A stretch of 34,903 nt of DNA from Belliella filtrata (GTDB lineage Bacteria > Bacteroidota > Bacteroidia > Cytophagales > Cyclobacteriaceae), in the NCBI RefSeq assembly GCF_022549775.1, contig NZ_JAKZGP010000051.1, positions 1-34,903 on the forward strand, given 5' to 3'. Shown here piece by piece: positions 17,459 through 25,086 of the stretch. Position 1 is the stretch's first letter, and the number at the start of each line of letters is the position of its first letter. The notes below the pieces were generated by a model. The model was not told the origin of the DNA. It saw nothing but the letters and a program-made list of their open reading frames with translations, and did no database searches. The translations under genes and the position numbers were made by a program.

Positions 17459-17782
17459 TCACCTAGAATTTTCAAGATATTCTAAATTACCATAAATTAA
17501 TATCTATCGCTATTTCTGACAGTTAAAATTGAAACAATGTAGAAATTCAATTGAAATATAGTAGATATAAGAATGAAAAACTATAGAGATAAGGTTGAAA
17601 TATAATGGAAATAAAATAGGAATATATTGGAGATATTGCTGATTAAATATCGAAATTCAAGTATTCTCCAATATCTTTTTCAATACATTTCGCTGAAGGC
17701 ATATTTCAATATATTTCAGCGCAGCTGTATTTCAACAATATTTCACTGAAAGTATACTTCTTATCCGGCAAATTTCAATTCC
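17459..17782. repeat. Repeat-rich convergent intergenic region
   Basis: Very AT-rich. Three imperfect tandem copies of a 26-27 bp unit beginning TTTCAA lie at 17678-17703, 17704-17729 and 17730-17756. A perfect 10-bp inverted repeat (ATATTGGAGA at 17624-17633 and TCTCCAATAT at 17665-17674) sits just before them. The left half carries TTGAAATATA twice, the complement of the TATTTCAA of the right half, so the region as a whole can fold back. No ORF. It separates the convergent 16868 lipoprotein gene and acr3. Confidence 0.6.
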
Positions 17783-18811
17783 CTAATACCTCCACCTATT
17801 CGCCAAAGCCACCAAGCTTAGCATAATCGGTACCTCCACCAATACACCTACCACAGTCACCAAAGCAGCAGGGCTTTGCAAGCCGAACAAAGCTATCGCC
17901 ACGGCTACTGCCAATTCAAAGAAATTGCTTGCTCCAATCATCGCTGCCGGTGAACAGATGGCATGTGGAAGCTCGAGTTTGCGACCACCAAACCAGGCAA
18001 TGAAGAATATAAAATAGGTCTGTATGATCAATGGAATCGCAATCAAGACAATAATCAATGGGTTATTCAGGATATTTGGTCCCTGGAAGGCGAATAATAG
18101 CACCAAAGTAAGCAGTAAAGCAAAGATGCTAACAGGCTTGAACTTTGGCAAAAATTCATTTTTGAACCATGTCTCACCTTTTCGACTGATCATGATTTTG
18201 TTAGTAATAACTCCCGCTGCCAAAGGCACTACCACGAAAATCAATACTGAAGCTACTAAGGTCTCATAAGGAATAGCAATTTCAGTGATACCTAAAAGCA
18301 ATCCGACCAATGGTACAAATGCCACCAAAATGATCAAGTCGTTTACAGAAACCTGTACCAAGGTATAATTGGGGTCTCCATCTGTCAGATATGACCATAC
18401 AAAAACCATGGCCGTACAGGGTGCTACACCTAGAAGTATGGCACCTGCAATATATTCCCCAGCAAGCTCAGGCTCAATGTATGCAGCATAAAGCTTGTCA
18501 AAGAATATCCAAGCAAAAAACGCCATAGTGAAAGGTTTGATGAGCCAATTGATCACCAAAGTCAAAATCAATCCTTTTGGAGCTTTTCCTACTCCCTTGA
18601 TACTTCCAAAATCAATCTGCAACATCATCGGATAGATCATCAACCAGATCAATATCGCTATAGGGATATTGACATTATAGATCTCCATATCTGACAAAAA
18701 GGTGATATCCTCACCCGCCAAATGCCCAATCATAATCCCAGCGCCTATACAAAGCGCAACCCAGACTGTTAGGTATTTTTCAAAAAAAGCAATTTTCTTA
18801 GTTTCAGACAT
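17783..18811 (-). CDS. acr3: Arsenite efflux permease of the Acr3 family
   Basis: A 342-residue inner membrane protein with about ten hydrophobic segments that exports arsenite. The key Cys132 lies in GVAPCTAMVFVWS, the hallmark Acr3 motif in the fourth membrane segment, and a conserved Glu sits in the last segments (VLVEVPIMLS). Length is normal. It is the last gene of the arsenic operon (arsR, DUF6428-like, arsC, acr3), after a 190-bp gap. Confidence 0.93.
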   Translation of the reverse strand: MSETKKIAFFEKYLTVWVALCIGAGIMIGHLAGEDITFLSDMEIYNVNIPIAILIWLMIYPMMLQIDFGSIKGVGKAPKGLILTLVINWLIKPFTMAFFAWIFFDKLYAAYIEPELAGEYIAGAILLGVAPCTAMVFVWSYLTDGDPNYTLVQVSVNDLIILVAFVPLVGLLLGITEIAIPYETLVASVLIFVVVPLAAGVITNKIMISRKGETWFKNEFLPKFKPVSIFALLLTLVLLFAFQGPNILNNPLIIVLIAIPLIIQTYFIFFIAWFGGRKLELPHAICSPAAMIGASNFFELAVAVAIALFGLQSPAALVTVVGVLVEVPIMLSLVALANRWRY

Positions 18812-19001
18812 TTTTATTAACCACTAATTAAAAGGTGATAAAGCAATGAGAGTGATATTTTTGGATATTAGCGATGCGATATTTCTAGATATTATTTTCA
18901 GACCTTTGCGGATAATATAGCTTCTCTTCTCTGTTGATTGTACTAGAACAGTATCTACAAATCTCCAATCCCGATCCACGGGACAAGTCATCCATTAATG
19001 T

Positions 19002-19622
19002 CTATTTTTGAATCTTTTTTACCTTTGAAAACAGATATAACATCTCCGAACCTATCTGAAGTGATCTTTCATCATACTTAATAGCTTCCTGGTCTGTATC
19101 ATCGAAGGCTTTTGGGTCTTCATATCTTACAGGAATTCTTGCCTCAGCACCTGGGATAAATGGGCAGTTTTCATCTGCATGGGAGCAAGTCATGATAGCT
19201 GCAAAGTCCGTAGGGGCATTGGTGGCATCGTCATACACCTTGCTGAAAGTGACTATCGGATCCGCATCGTCTGAATAAAAAACAAAGTACTTAGGATTAC
19301 CTTCGCCGTCTTTGCTGACTTTGAAGCCAAATCTTTTGATTGAAGCAACCGCCCTTTCATTGAAAGCAGTTACCTCTACGCCGCCAGAGAAGGAATTGAT
19401 ATCAATGCCATGATATTCAGCAGCAACTTTTCCCCAGATTTGGGAAAATTGGCTTCTTCGGGAGTTGTGTGTGCAGATATAATTCAGGTTGATCACTTGA
19501 TCTTGATCGACTTTCTTCTGAATGTAATCAATCAGGACTTGAAGTACGGCTTTACGTTCTTGGCTAATCGACAGTGCCTGCGCTTGCTCAATGTGAGATT
19601 GGAGGGTTGGGTATAGGTTCAT
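19002..19622 (-). CDS. arsC: Arsenate reductase, low-molecular-weight phosphatase type
   Basis: A 206-residue protein that reduces arsenate to arsenite for export by Acr3. The P-loop CTHNSRRS (Cys50, CX5R form) is the nucleophile site. Cys146 and Cys153 in MTCSHADENCPF correspond to the resolving Cys pair of thioredoxin-coupled ArsC. I start it at the ATG at 19620-19622 (MNLYPTL); the frame is open upstream to a TTG at 19652, but that codon lies inside a hairpin (19636-19666). It is longer than the 130-residue classic enzyme, with an N-terminal helical extension common in Bacteroidota homologues. Confidence 0.85.
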   Translation of the reverse strand: MNLYPTLQSHIEQAQALSISQERKAVLQVLIDYIQKKVDQDQVINLNYICTHNSRRSQFSQIWGKVAAEYHGIDINSFSGGVEVTAFNERAVASIKRFGFKVSKDGEGNPKYFVFYSDDADPIVTFSKVYDDATNAPTDFAAIMTCSHADENCPFIPGAEARIPVRYEDPKAFDDTDQEAIKYDERSLQIGSEMLYLFSKVKKIQK

Positions 19623-19635
19623 GATATATTGCTGT

Positions 19636-19782
19636 AACCTTTGGGGTTTCAAAAACCCCGAAGGTTTTTAGTTAAAATCGTAGTTATACATTCAAACCTT
19701 CGAGGTTTTTATGGTTTTGAAGCTTTTTAAATATTATTTCGGTTTCTTTAAACCTTCGAGGTATTAAAGACCTCAAAGGTTT
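19636..19782. repeat. Cluster of three related hairpins in the ars operon
   Basis: Hairpin 1 (19636-19666) has a 14-bp stem built on AACCTTTGGGGTTT. Hairpin 2 (19694-19708) is AAACCT-TCG-AGGTTT. Hairpin 3 (19750-19782) is a 13-bp stem with one mismatch, built on AAACCTTCGAGGT. All share the core AACCTTyGrGG, so they look like copies of one small dispersed repeat. Together they fill the gap between the DUF6428-like gene and arsC; hairpin 1 ends 13 nt before the arsC ATG. Confidence 0.75.
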
Positions 19783-20325
19783 TTAGCAGCATCCCGAGCC
19801 AGGTTCGCAGCTATTGGCTGCCTGAAGGGAAGCTAGGGAAACTCTGACTTTTGGTTTTTCGGATACTGGACCACAGCAGGCAGCAGCTTTTTCTTCTGGA
19901 GTTGTAGCTCTGTCTTTGGCTTTGCAGGTAGTTTGGTCAGGTGTAAGTTGTACGATCAATGCATTGCCAGTGTCCTTGATATTGTGGATAGGAAGTACGG
20001 CAGTCGGGAAAAGGGAGTTGCCATACTCAAATTTGATCTCAGTATTTGGATAGGTTTCTCTTACTTTGTTGACTACCTCGAAGATTTTCAATGCCTTGCT
20101 ACTATCTACCGCATGATCTGGTTCAGGGATTTCATTTTCCCATAGCTGGATATGCACTTCTGACCATTGGTTACGGATTCCACCGCAGTCTACTGTATCA
20201 TAATTGACATTCTTGATCTCGGTGATATGGTAATCCGTTCTCACATATTGACCAGATTGATATTCGAAGAAAAGTGCCTTTTCAGGATTTTCTTTAAGGA
20301 TTTGGGTAAATTCTGAGGTTTTCAT
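19783..20325 (-). CDS. DUF6428-like protein of the arsenic operon
   Basis: A 180-residue protein with no signal peptide. The first two thirds form a compact alpha/beta domain with a conserved-looking DCGGIRNQWSEVHIQLWE segment. The C-terminal third is Cys-rich (TTCKAKD, AACCGP, SCEPGSGCC), giving several Cys pairs suited to As(III) binding. Such proteins occur between arsR and arsC in Bacteroidota; a role as an arsenite chaperone or buffer is inferred. The gap to arsR is 27 bp. Confidence 0.75.
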   Translation of the reverse strand: MKTSEFTQILKENPEKALFFEYQSGQYVRTDYHITEIKNVNYDTVDCGGIRNQWSEVHIQLWENEIPEPDHAVDSSKALKIFEVVNKVRETYPNTEIKFEYGNSLFPTAVLPIHNIKDTGNALIVQLTPDQTTCKAKDRATTPEEKAAACCGPVSEKPKVRVSLASLQAANSCEPGSGCC

Positions 20326-20352
20326 TTTTTTGTGGTTTAAAGCTTTGAGGTT

Positions 20353-20682
20353 TTAACAGCAGCCCGAGATTTTTGGAAATCCACCAAACAAGTCGTGGAA
20401 TAGATGCTGCACTTCTGCCCATCTGATAGGATCAATGCAATAGCATACTGACACGCCTTCGATGCTTCCCTTGATCAGACCAATTTCTTTGAGTTCGCGG
20501 AGGTGTTGAGAAATGGTCGCTTGTGCTAAGCCCAATTCTTGGACTAAGTCCCCATTGATACAAGTATCCGATTGAATTAAATATTCAAGAATAGCTATCC
20601 GTGCAGGATGTGCAAATACTTTGGCGATTTTTGCCAATTCGTTTTGCTTTTCTGTGAATAAGTCGGTTTTGGTGACACCCAT
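20353..20682 (-). CDS. arsR: ArsR-family arsenic-responsive repressor
   Basis: A 109-residue winged-helix regulator. HPARIAILEYL, the recognition helix region AQATISQHLRELKEIGLI and the wing are present. Cys41, the close pair Cys80/Cys82 (VCYC) and a C-terminal CC pair are candidates for As(III) binding; the positions differ from the classic CVC of E. coli ArsR, as in other Bacteroidota forms. It heads the operon and probably represses it. Confidence 0.9.
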   Translation of the reverse strand: MGVTKTDLFTEKQNELAKIAKVFAHPARIAILEYLIQSDTCINGDLVQELGLAQATISQHLRELKEIGLIKGSIEGVSVCYCIDPIRWAEVQHLFHDLFGGFPKISGCC

Positions 20683-21035
20683 TTTTGAGACGTTTAGAGT
20701 TTAGAATCGAGATGCGATAAATAAAATTGAAATTAAAGGGAAGTAAATAGCCTACATCTATTCAAGAATTTATAAAATCCATAACTTTTGTTTCAATGAT
20801 AGAACTTATACATCTCTGCATTTAAATAGAAGCTTCCCTCATGATATGCTATAGATTACCATTGCGGTAGCAAAATTCATTTATGAAGCCGATTATTTAT
20901 ATATCGCAATATTACGATATATGTTCGTAATAAAAAACTTTGCTCTTTAAAAAATATCTGGAAATGTGTTCTGTTATACTGTCAATGATGACATTGATTA
21001 TTAAGACTGTGAAAACTAAATGAAGAATTTTGCTA
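20683..21035. other. Upstream region of the arsenic operon
   Basis: About 350 bp between arsR and the end of the next minus-strand gene. It holds the palindrome at 20899-20922 and must contain the ars promoter. The best leftward -7 candidate is GAATTTTG (20871-20878 on the minus strand), one mismatch, with no good -33. I see no small gene. Confidence 0.45.
20899..20922. promoter_or_regulatory. Near-perfect 24-bp palindrome, candidate ArsR operator
   Basis: ATATATCG, one base, AATATT, one base, CGATATAT: symmetric except for the pair flanking the AATATT core. It lies about 215 bp upstream of the arsR start and about 20 bp upstream of the best -7 candidate, where a repressor could block the promoter. 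Confidence 0.5.
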
Positions 21036-21785
21036 TCACCCTAACCTAAACTTAACTGGGAAATACATCCATGCTTGAATAGCTTCACCTTTCAAGTTTT
21101 TGGCTGGAATAAATCCATCCTTATACTTTCTTAGCACCCTATTGACTTCATCTATTAAAGAGTCGTGAACCTCATTTTTATTCATGATTTTAAACTGGAT
21201 TAAATCCCCGTTTTCATCAATTTCAGCACCGACCCAGACATCTCCCTGGACACCTAGTCTCCGTGAAACGATAGGGTAAGTCAATACCTTTGATAACCAA
21301 ACATCAAAAACACCAGCATCGGTAAAACTAGGTTTGAAAATATCTCTATCAATAGCTAACTCTTCACCATCAGGCAAAACCAAAAAGCCAGAACAATCAT
21401 TTTGATTAACACACTGGATTTCCGAAACAACATCTTCATCTACCAATATTTTGACCTGAGTGGATTTACTACTTTTAAAATCAAGGCGAACAAAATTAAG
21501 TGCCCCGCTCGAGTTATACGACTTCTCTTCTTCAAAATGTACCAATTCACCATCAACTTGTAAGTAGCTTGATCGATTCACTTTGATCAAAATATTATCC
21601 AAGGTAAATATCCTATAAATCATGTATCCATCAGAAGATTTGGATTCCACTCTATTAAACACATGCTCACCACCACCCTGACTCAATGGATAATAGTGGT
21701 CATTAAGTGGTGTAATTATTCTTTCTTGTGCGAAGCTCCCTATGCTTACCAGCAATAACAGGACCTTAAAAATGACTTTTTTCAT
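21036..21785 (-). CDS. Exported protein with a TonB C-terminal domain
   Basis: A 249-residue protein with a cleavable signal (MKKVIFKVLLLLVSIGSFAQ) and a C-terminal domain (about 165-249) typical of TonB: YPIVSRRLGVQGDVWVGAEIDENGD, then a helix and FIPAKNLKGEAIQAWMYFPVKFRL. The middle part (20-160) has strands and the motif GFLVLPDGEEL and resembles no family I know. Unlike true TonB it has no Pro-rich linker and no lasting membrane anchor, so it is probably a soluble or loosely bound periplasmic protein. Its gene neighbours are the arsenic operon (same strand) and the divergent zinc-binding lipoprotein. Confidence 0.7.
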   Translation of the reverse strand: MKKVIFKVLLLLVSIGSFAQERIITPLNDHYYPLSQGGGEHVFNRVESKSSDGYMIYRIFTLDNILIKVNRSSYLQVDGELVHFEEEKSYNSSGALNFVRLDFKSSKSTQVKILVDEDVVSEIQCVNQNDCSGFLVLPDGEELAIDRDIFKPSFTDAGVFDVWLSKVLTYPIVSRRLGVQGDVWVGAEIDENGDLIQFKIMNKNEVHDSLIDEVNRVLRKYKDGFIPAKNLKGEAIQAWMYFPVKFRLG

Positions 21786-21880
21786 ATACTAAACAAATTT
21801 CAGTTTTGAATATAATGAAAATCTTTGGTGTTGAGCAAACATCAATTAAGAAAATAGTATGATAATAAAGTAATTTTTAT

Positions 21881-21895
21881 TGCAACATTGTTGCA
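21881..21895. promoter_or_regulatory. Perfect 15-bp palindrome overlapping the -33 box
   Basis: TGCAACA-T-TGTTGCA is perfectly symmetric. It overlaps the TTG of the -33 element, the classic place for a repressor. Given the zinc-binding product downstream, a Zur/Fur-family site is the best guess, but this is inference. Confidence 0.6.
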
Positions 21896-21921
21896 TTTGA
21901 ATAACTACTCAAATACCTTTG
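21891..21921 (+). promoter_or_regulatory. Strong Bacteroidota promoter for the AztD-like gene
   Basis: TTG (21891-21893), a 20-nt spacer, and a perfect -7 box TACCTTTG (21914-21921). The ATG is only 14 nt after the -7 box, so the leader is very short. Confidence 0.75.
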
Positions 21922-21934
21922 CAAGAAAAAAACT

Positions 21935-23197
21935 ATGAAAAAGTATTTTGCATTTGCGAGTGCACTATTATTTTCTGCATTGATAGGCTGTCAAGAAAAT
22001 GAAGATCCTCAGGTTGAAGAGCCTAATTTCGAAGAAGTCGAAAGTGAGTGGATTCGACTTGCCTGGTGGAATAATGACTCAAAAATAGGTCTCATAAACC
22101 CTATTAATGATAACAACACAAATCCAGATCTTGCTGCATTCAATCCAGCTGGAGCTAATTATCTTTCTTCATCCGGAAGATATATCATTTCTATAGAAAG
22201 GGTGGATGGAAAAGTAAGGTTTTTTGACACAGGGATAGAAAACCATAACGACCATGGTCACGAATATACTCCAAAATGGATTAGTGCTACTGCTGATGCA
22301 CCATTACCTACTCATTTTTCTTCTACTAATGGACAGATCATCATATTCAACGACGGGGATGGTAGTATCACTTGGGCTAGAGAGAGTACCCTAGAAACTC
22401 CGAGTTTCAGCCCAACAGTAATCTCAAACATAGGAAATGGCACCCATCATGGTGCTGCCACTTGGCTTACAGGAAATAAATTTGCTGTTACTTTCAAGGA
22501 TGAAAGTGTGTCGGGTTCGCTTCCTCAACATGTCAAACTAATCGACAATACTGGCCAAGTGATTTATGAAGATGAAACCGTCACTGTAACAGGAATACAT
22601 GGAGATGCTTCTAATGGAAAGTATGCCGTATTTGGTGCTACCGAAGGAGTCGTTGTTGCATCTGATAATAATCAAATCAAGTTGATACCAAATCCAAGTC
22701 CACTAGCTTCAACTTCTGGAAACTGGATGGGTACCATCAAAGCCAATGACAATATCAGCACTTTCTACGGCTATGCTAGTCAACAAGGAATTTTCGAAAT
22801 CAATCCTGATACAGAAGCAATTACTCCAGTGCTTCTTTCAAACACCATCAAAACATATTTCTTGAGTGCTGATGGTGGGTACCTTGTTGTACAATTGAAT
22901 GACAACACCGTTAAAGTCTATGACACAGCCAATAGAAATGAAATAGCTTCAAAAAGGCTAACTACTGCTGAAGCTTCAGCAAATACAAATGCAGAAACAG
23001 CCAATGAATGGGAACATTACAGGCTAATGAACGAAGAGAGTCCAATTTTGACAGCTTCGGAGAAGTTCCTTTATGTATTGGCACCCGACAAAAAGACCAT
23101 AGAAGTCAAAAACTTAAATACATTGAATTCAGTCAAAACCATAGATGCTCCAAACAATACTACAAATATTTTAAGAGTAGGTTTTCAGACGAAATAA
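21935..23197 (+). CDS. AztD-like zinc-binding lipoprotein
   Basis: A 420-residue lipoprotein (lipobox SALIGC, Cys19) with the sequence pattern of the periplasmic zinc chaperone AztD, a beta-propeller. Aligned by eye, the matching features are: HNDHGHE (104-110), PTHFSSTNGQIIIFNDGDG (125-143), THHGAAT (170-176), IHGDASNGKYAVFGATEGVVV (221-241), and EWEHYRLM near 358-365. The His-rich loop 104-109 and His127, His171, His172, His222 and His361 are candidate zinc ligands. In other bacteria AztD sits beside the AztABC zinc transporter; no such genes are here. It is probably outer-membrane anchored or periplasmic. Divergent from the TonB-C gene, with its own promoter and palindrome. Confidence 0.78.
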   Translation: MKKYFAFASALLFSALIGCQENEDPQVEEPNFEEVESEWIRLAWWNNDSKIGLINPINDNNTNPDLAAFNPAGANYLSSSGRYIISIERVDGKVRFFDTGIENHNDHGHEYTPKWISATADAPLPTHFSSTNGQIIIFNDGDGSITWARESTLETPSFSPTVISNIGNGTHHGAATWLTGNKFAVTFKDESVSGSLPQHVKLIDNTGQVIYEDETVTVTGIHGDASNGKYAVFGATEGVVVASDNNQIKLIPNPSPLASTSGNWMGTIKANDNISTFYGYASQQGIFEINPDTEAITPVLLSNTIKTYFLSADGGYLVVQLNDNTVKVYDTANRNEIASKRLTTAEASANTNAETANEWEHYRLMNEESPILTASEKFLYVLAPDKKTIEVKNLNTLNSVKTIDAPNNTTNILRVGFQTK

Positions 23198-23232
23198 AAA
23201 TTAAGACTTATAAAATTTGATTTTTTTCAATA

Positions 23233-23273
23233 TCAAAAGGCTATCTCAAGGAAGAATTGAGATAGCCTTTTGA
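23233..23273. terminator. Perfect 17-bp hairpin after the AztD-like gene
   Basis: TCAAAAGGCTATCTCAA (23233-23249) pairs fully with 23257-23273 across a 7-nt loop. There is little T-run after it on the plus strand. It probably ends the AztD-like transcript, so the carbonic anhydrase gene has its own promoter. Confidence 0.75.
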
Positions 23274-23335
23274 ATATATTACCCAATTTTTTGATTAAGA
23301 TTACTTTAATGAAATGCTAGCTTAAGTGATAATGT

Positions 23336-23360
23336 TCACAATGTGAGTGGTATAATTTTG
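23336..23360 (+). promoter_or_regulatory. Candidate promoter and palindrome for the carbonic anhydrase gene
   Basis: A perfect -7 box TAATTTTG lies at 23353-23360, 38 bp before the ATG. A perfect 11-bp palindrome TCACA-A-TGTGA (23336-23346) sits seven bases upstream of it. No good TTG is found at -33, which would fit activator-dependent expression. Confidence 0.45.
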
Positions 23361-23398
23361 AGAGTTTTGGCTTTTGAAAACCATACTAGCTTATAAAA

Positions 23399-24091
23399 AT
23401 GCCTAGAATTCTAATTATTTTCATTGCGCTTGTTTTTACATCAATTGCATGCAGTAAAAGTTCGGAAGATCAGCATTTGGAAAGTATTCCCACTTCCCAA
23501 CTTTTAAAAACACTCTTGAACGGTAATAAACGATTCGCTTCTGATCACCCAAAACATCCTGACCAAGGCTTGGAGAGACTCAAAAGTCTGGCAATAAGCC
23601 AACATCCTGCTATAGCGGTTGTAAGTTGTTCTGACTCTAGGGTATCACCAGAGCTCATTTTTGATCAAGGTTTGGGAGACTTGTTTGTAATTCGAAATGC
23701 TGGAAATATAGTAAGTGATAATGAACTAGGAAGCATAGCCTACAGCATAGAGCATTTGGGAGTATCATTGGTAGTTATTCTCGGACATACGAAGTGTGGT
23801 GCAATCGGTGCATTTGTCGAGCATGATCATGATCACAATGTTCACTATTCGGAATTTATTCTAAAGATTATAGAATTTATAAATCAAGAAGAGGAAGAGA
23901 AAGCACTAATAAGGAGTGATCCTGATTTTTACCAAAAAGCTATTGAAGCAAATGTCTTACACGGAATTCATGAGGTAAAAAACAAAATACCTATGGTTGA
24001 AAAACTGATAAATGATCAGAAACTCATTCTTGTGGGAGCAATTTATGATGTGGACACAAGAGAAGTGATTGTAATTGAAAATGTGGATTAA
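23399..24091 (+). CDS. Beta-class carbonic anhydrase with a lipoprotein signal
   Basis: A 230-residue zinc enzyme that interconverts CO2 and bicarbonate. Zinc ligands are clear: Cys77 and Asp79-Arg81 in SCSDSR, and His130-Cys133 in LGHTKCGA. The N-terminus (MPRILIIFIALVFTSIACSK) is a lipoprotein signal with Cys18, so the enzyme should be outside the cytoplasm, unusual for the beta class. A short His/Asp insert, EHDHDHNVH at 141-149, follows the zinc site. It lies downstream of the AztD-like zinc lipoprotein in the same direction. The stop overlaps the stop of the next, convergent gene. Confidence 0.9.
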   Translation: MPRILIIFIALVFTSIACSKSSEDQHLESIPTSQLLKTLLNGNKRFASDHPKHPDQGLERLKSLAISQHPAIAVVSCSDSRVSPELIFDQGLGDLFVIRNAGNIVSDNELGSIAYSIEHLGVSLVVILGHTKCGAIGAFVEHDHDHNVHYSEFILKIIEFINQEEEEKALIRSDPDFYQKAIEANVLHGIHEVKNKIPMVEKLINDQKLILVGAIYDVDTREVIVIENVD

Positions 24092-25068
24092 TAAGATTCT
24101 ATTCTGGTCAGAAAGTGTAGGAGGTCTTTGTTGATCAAGGCTATTTGGGATTCTACTTGGTCAAGCATTTCTGATCTGATTTTCAACAAATCAGAAGTAT
24201 ATATGCCTCCATCATCTAGCATCACTGACATACCAGAATAATTCAAATTATAGGCCTCCCATCTCTTGATCAGTTGGTTTTTCAAAGAAACATTTTCTTC
24301 ATTGTTTCTTTCACTATTGAAATAATACCAAACCGAAGGCGGGAAATAGGAAGGTCTACTATCTCCCTCATACACATCTCTGAGTACATTTTTGGGATGC
24401 TCGATGTCTACATTATTTTCCATTCGCAATATGGTAATACCTAAAATAACTTCTGTGAGCCCTCCTAAAATACCAAAATAATCCAACCAATCTCCTACTT
24501 CATCATTCGCTGCAACTGAGACGCCTTGACTAACACCCACAGTAGCACCTATTACAATTGCCGCTACTGTTAGGTTTCTTTCTCTTTTCCTTAGACTTCT
24601 ATCCAAAAACGTAGCAAGCTGCTCCGCCTTTTCCTCTTCACAATCAATTGCAGACATCAACGCATTGATTTCAAGGTCCATTCTCATTACCCTACTGAGG
24701 ATGTGCATTTTTAGATCTAGCTTCTTAGTCTCACTCAACTCCCCATTCAGGTAAGATTCCAGTTCATCAACCAAATTGAGCGCTATGGCCATGTCTATAG
24801 ATTTATCATCCAGCTTGTCCATCCATGGTTTTTCGGCCTTTAGCTCTTCGATCTCAAACTCCTCTCTACTTTCTTCGAATGATAGTCCTTGCAGACACTC
24901 TCCTTGAAAAGATGTCGGAGCATCTATGATCTTCTTGCTGGCGCAGGATGTACCAAAAATCACTATTATCAAGAATAACTTTCCAATACAGGCAACTAAA
25001 AAAAAACAGCTACTCTTAGGTGAATTCTTCATATCCAACAAAGTAGCTGTTTTTGACATAAGTATCAA
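24088..25068 (-). CDS. Membrane lipoprotein of unknown function
   Basis: Up to 326 residues; a start at Met13 (25032) would better fit a lipoprotein signal with Cys at FGTSC, but the upstream ATG at 25068 lies 18 bp after the barrel gene and cannot be excluded. The mature part is acidic and helical (about 55-165), then has two close hydrophobic segments (about 166-185 and 196-216; NLTVAAIVIGATVGVS and YFGILGGLTEVILGITIL), then a further helical part with a C-terminal coiled-coil-like stretch. Family not recognised. Same strand and tight spacing imply an operon with the outer membrane barrel. Confidence 0.6.
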   Translation of the reverse strand: MILMSKTATLLDMKNSPKSSCFFLVACIGKLFLIIVIFGTSCASKKIIDAPTSFQGECLQGLSFEESREEFEIEELKAEKPWMDKLDDKSIDMAIALNLVDELESYLNGELSETKKLDLKMHILSRVMRMDLEINALMSAIDCEEEKAEQLATFLDRSLRKRERNLTVAAIVIGATVGVSQGVSVAANDEVGDWLDYFGILGGLTEVILGITILRMENNVDIEHPKNVLRDVYEGDSRPSYFPPSVWYYFNSERNNEENVSLKNQLIKRWEAYNLNYSGMSVMLDDGGIYTSDLLKIRSEMLDQVESQIALINKDLLHFLTRIESY

Positions 25069-25086
25069 AGAAGTATTTAGTATATT

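Noticed and set aside
17678-17756. Three repeat units that could suggest a small CRISPR array
   Set aside because: Units are directly adjacent, imperfect and have no unique spacers, and no cas genes are nearby.
18840-18900. Second ars operator upstream of acr3 (GCGATGCGATAT region)
   Set aside because: Only loose symmetry and a weak match to the 20899-20922 palindrome.
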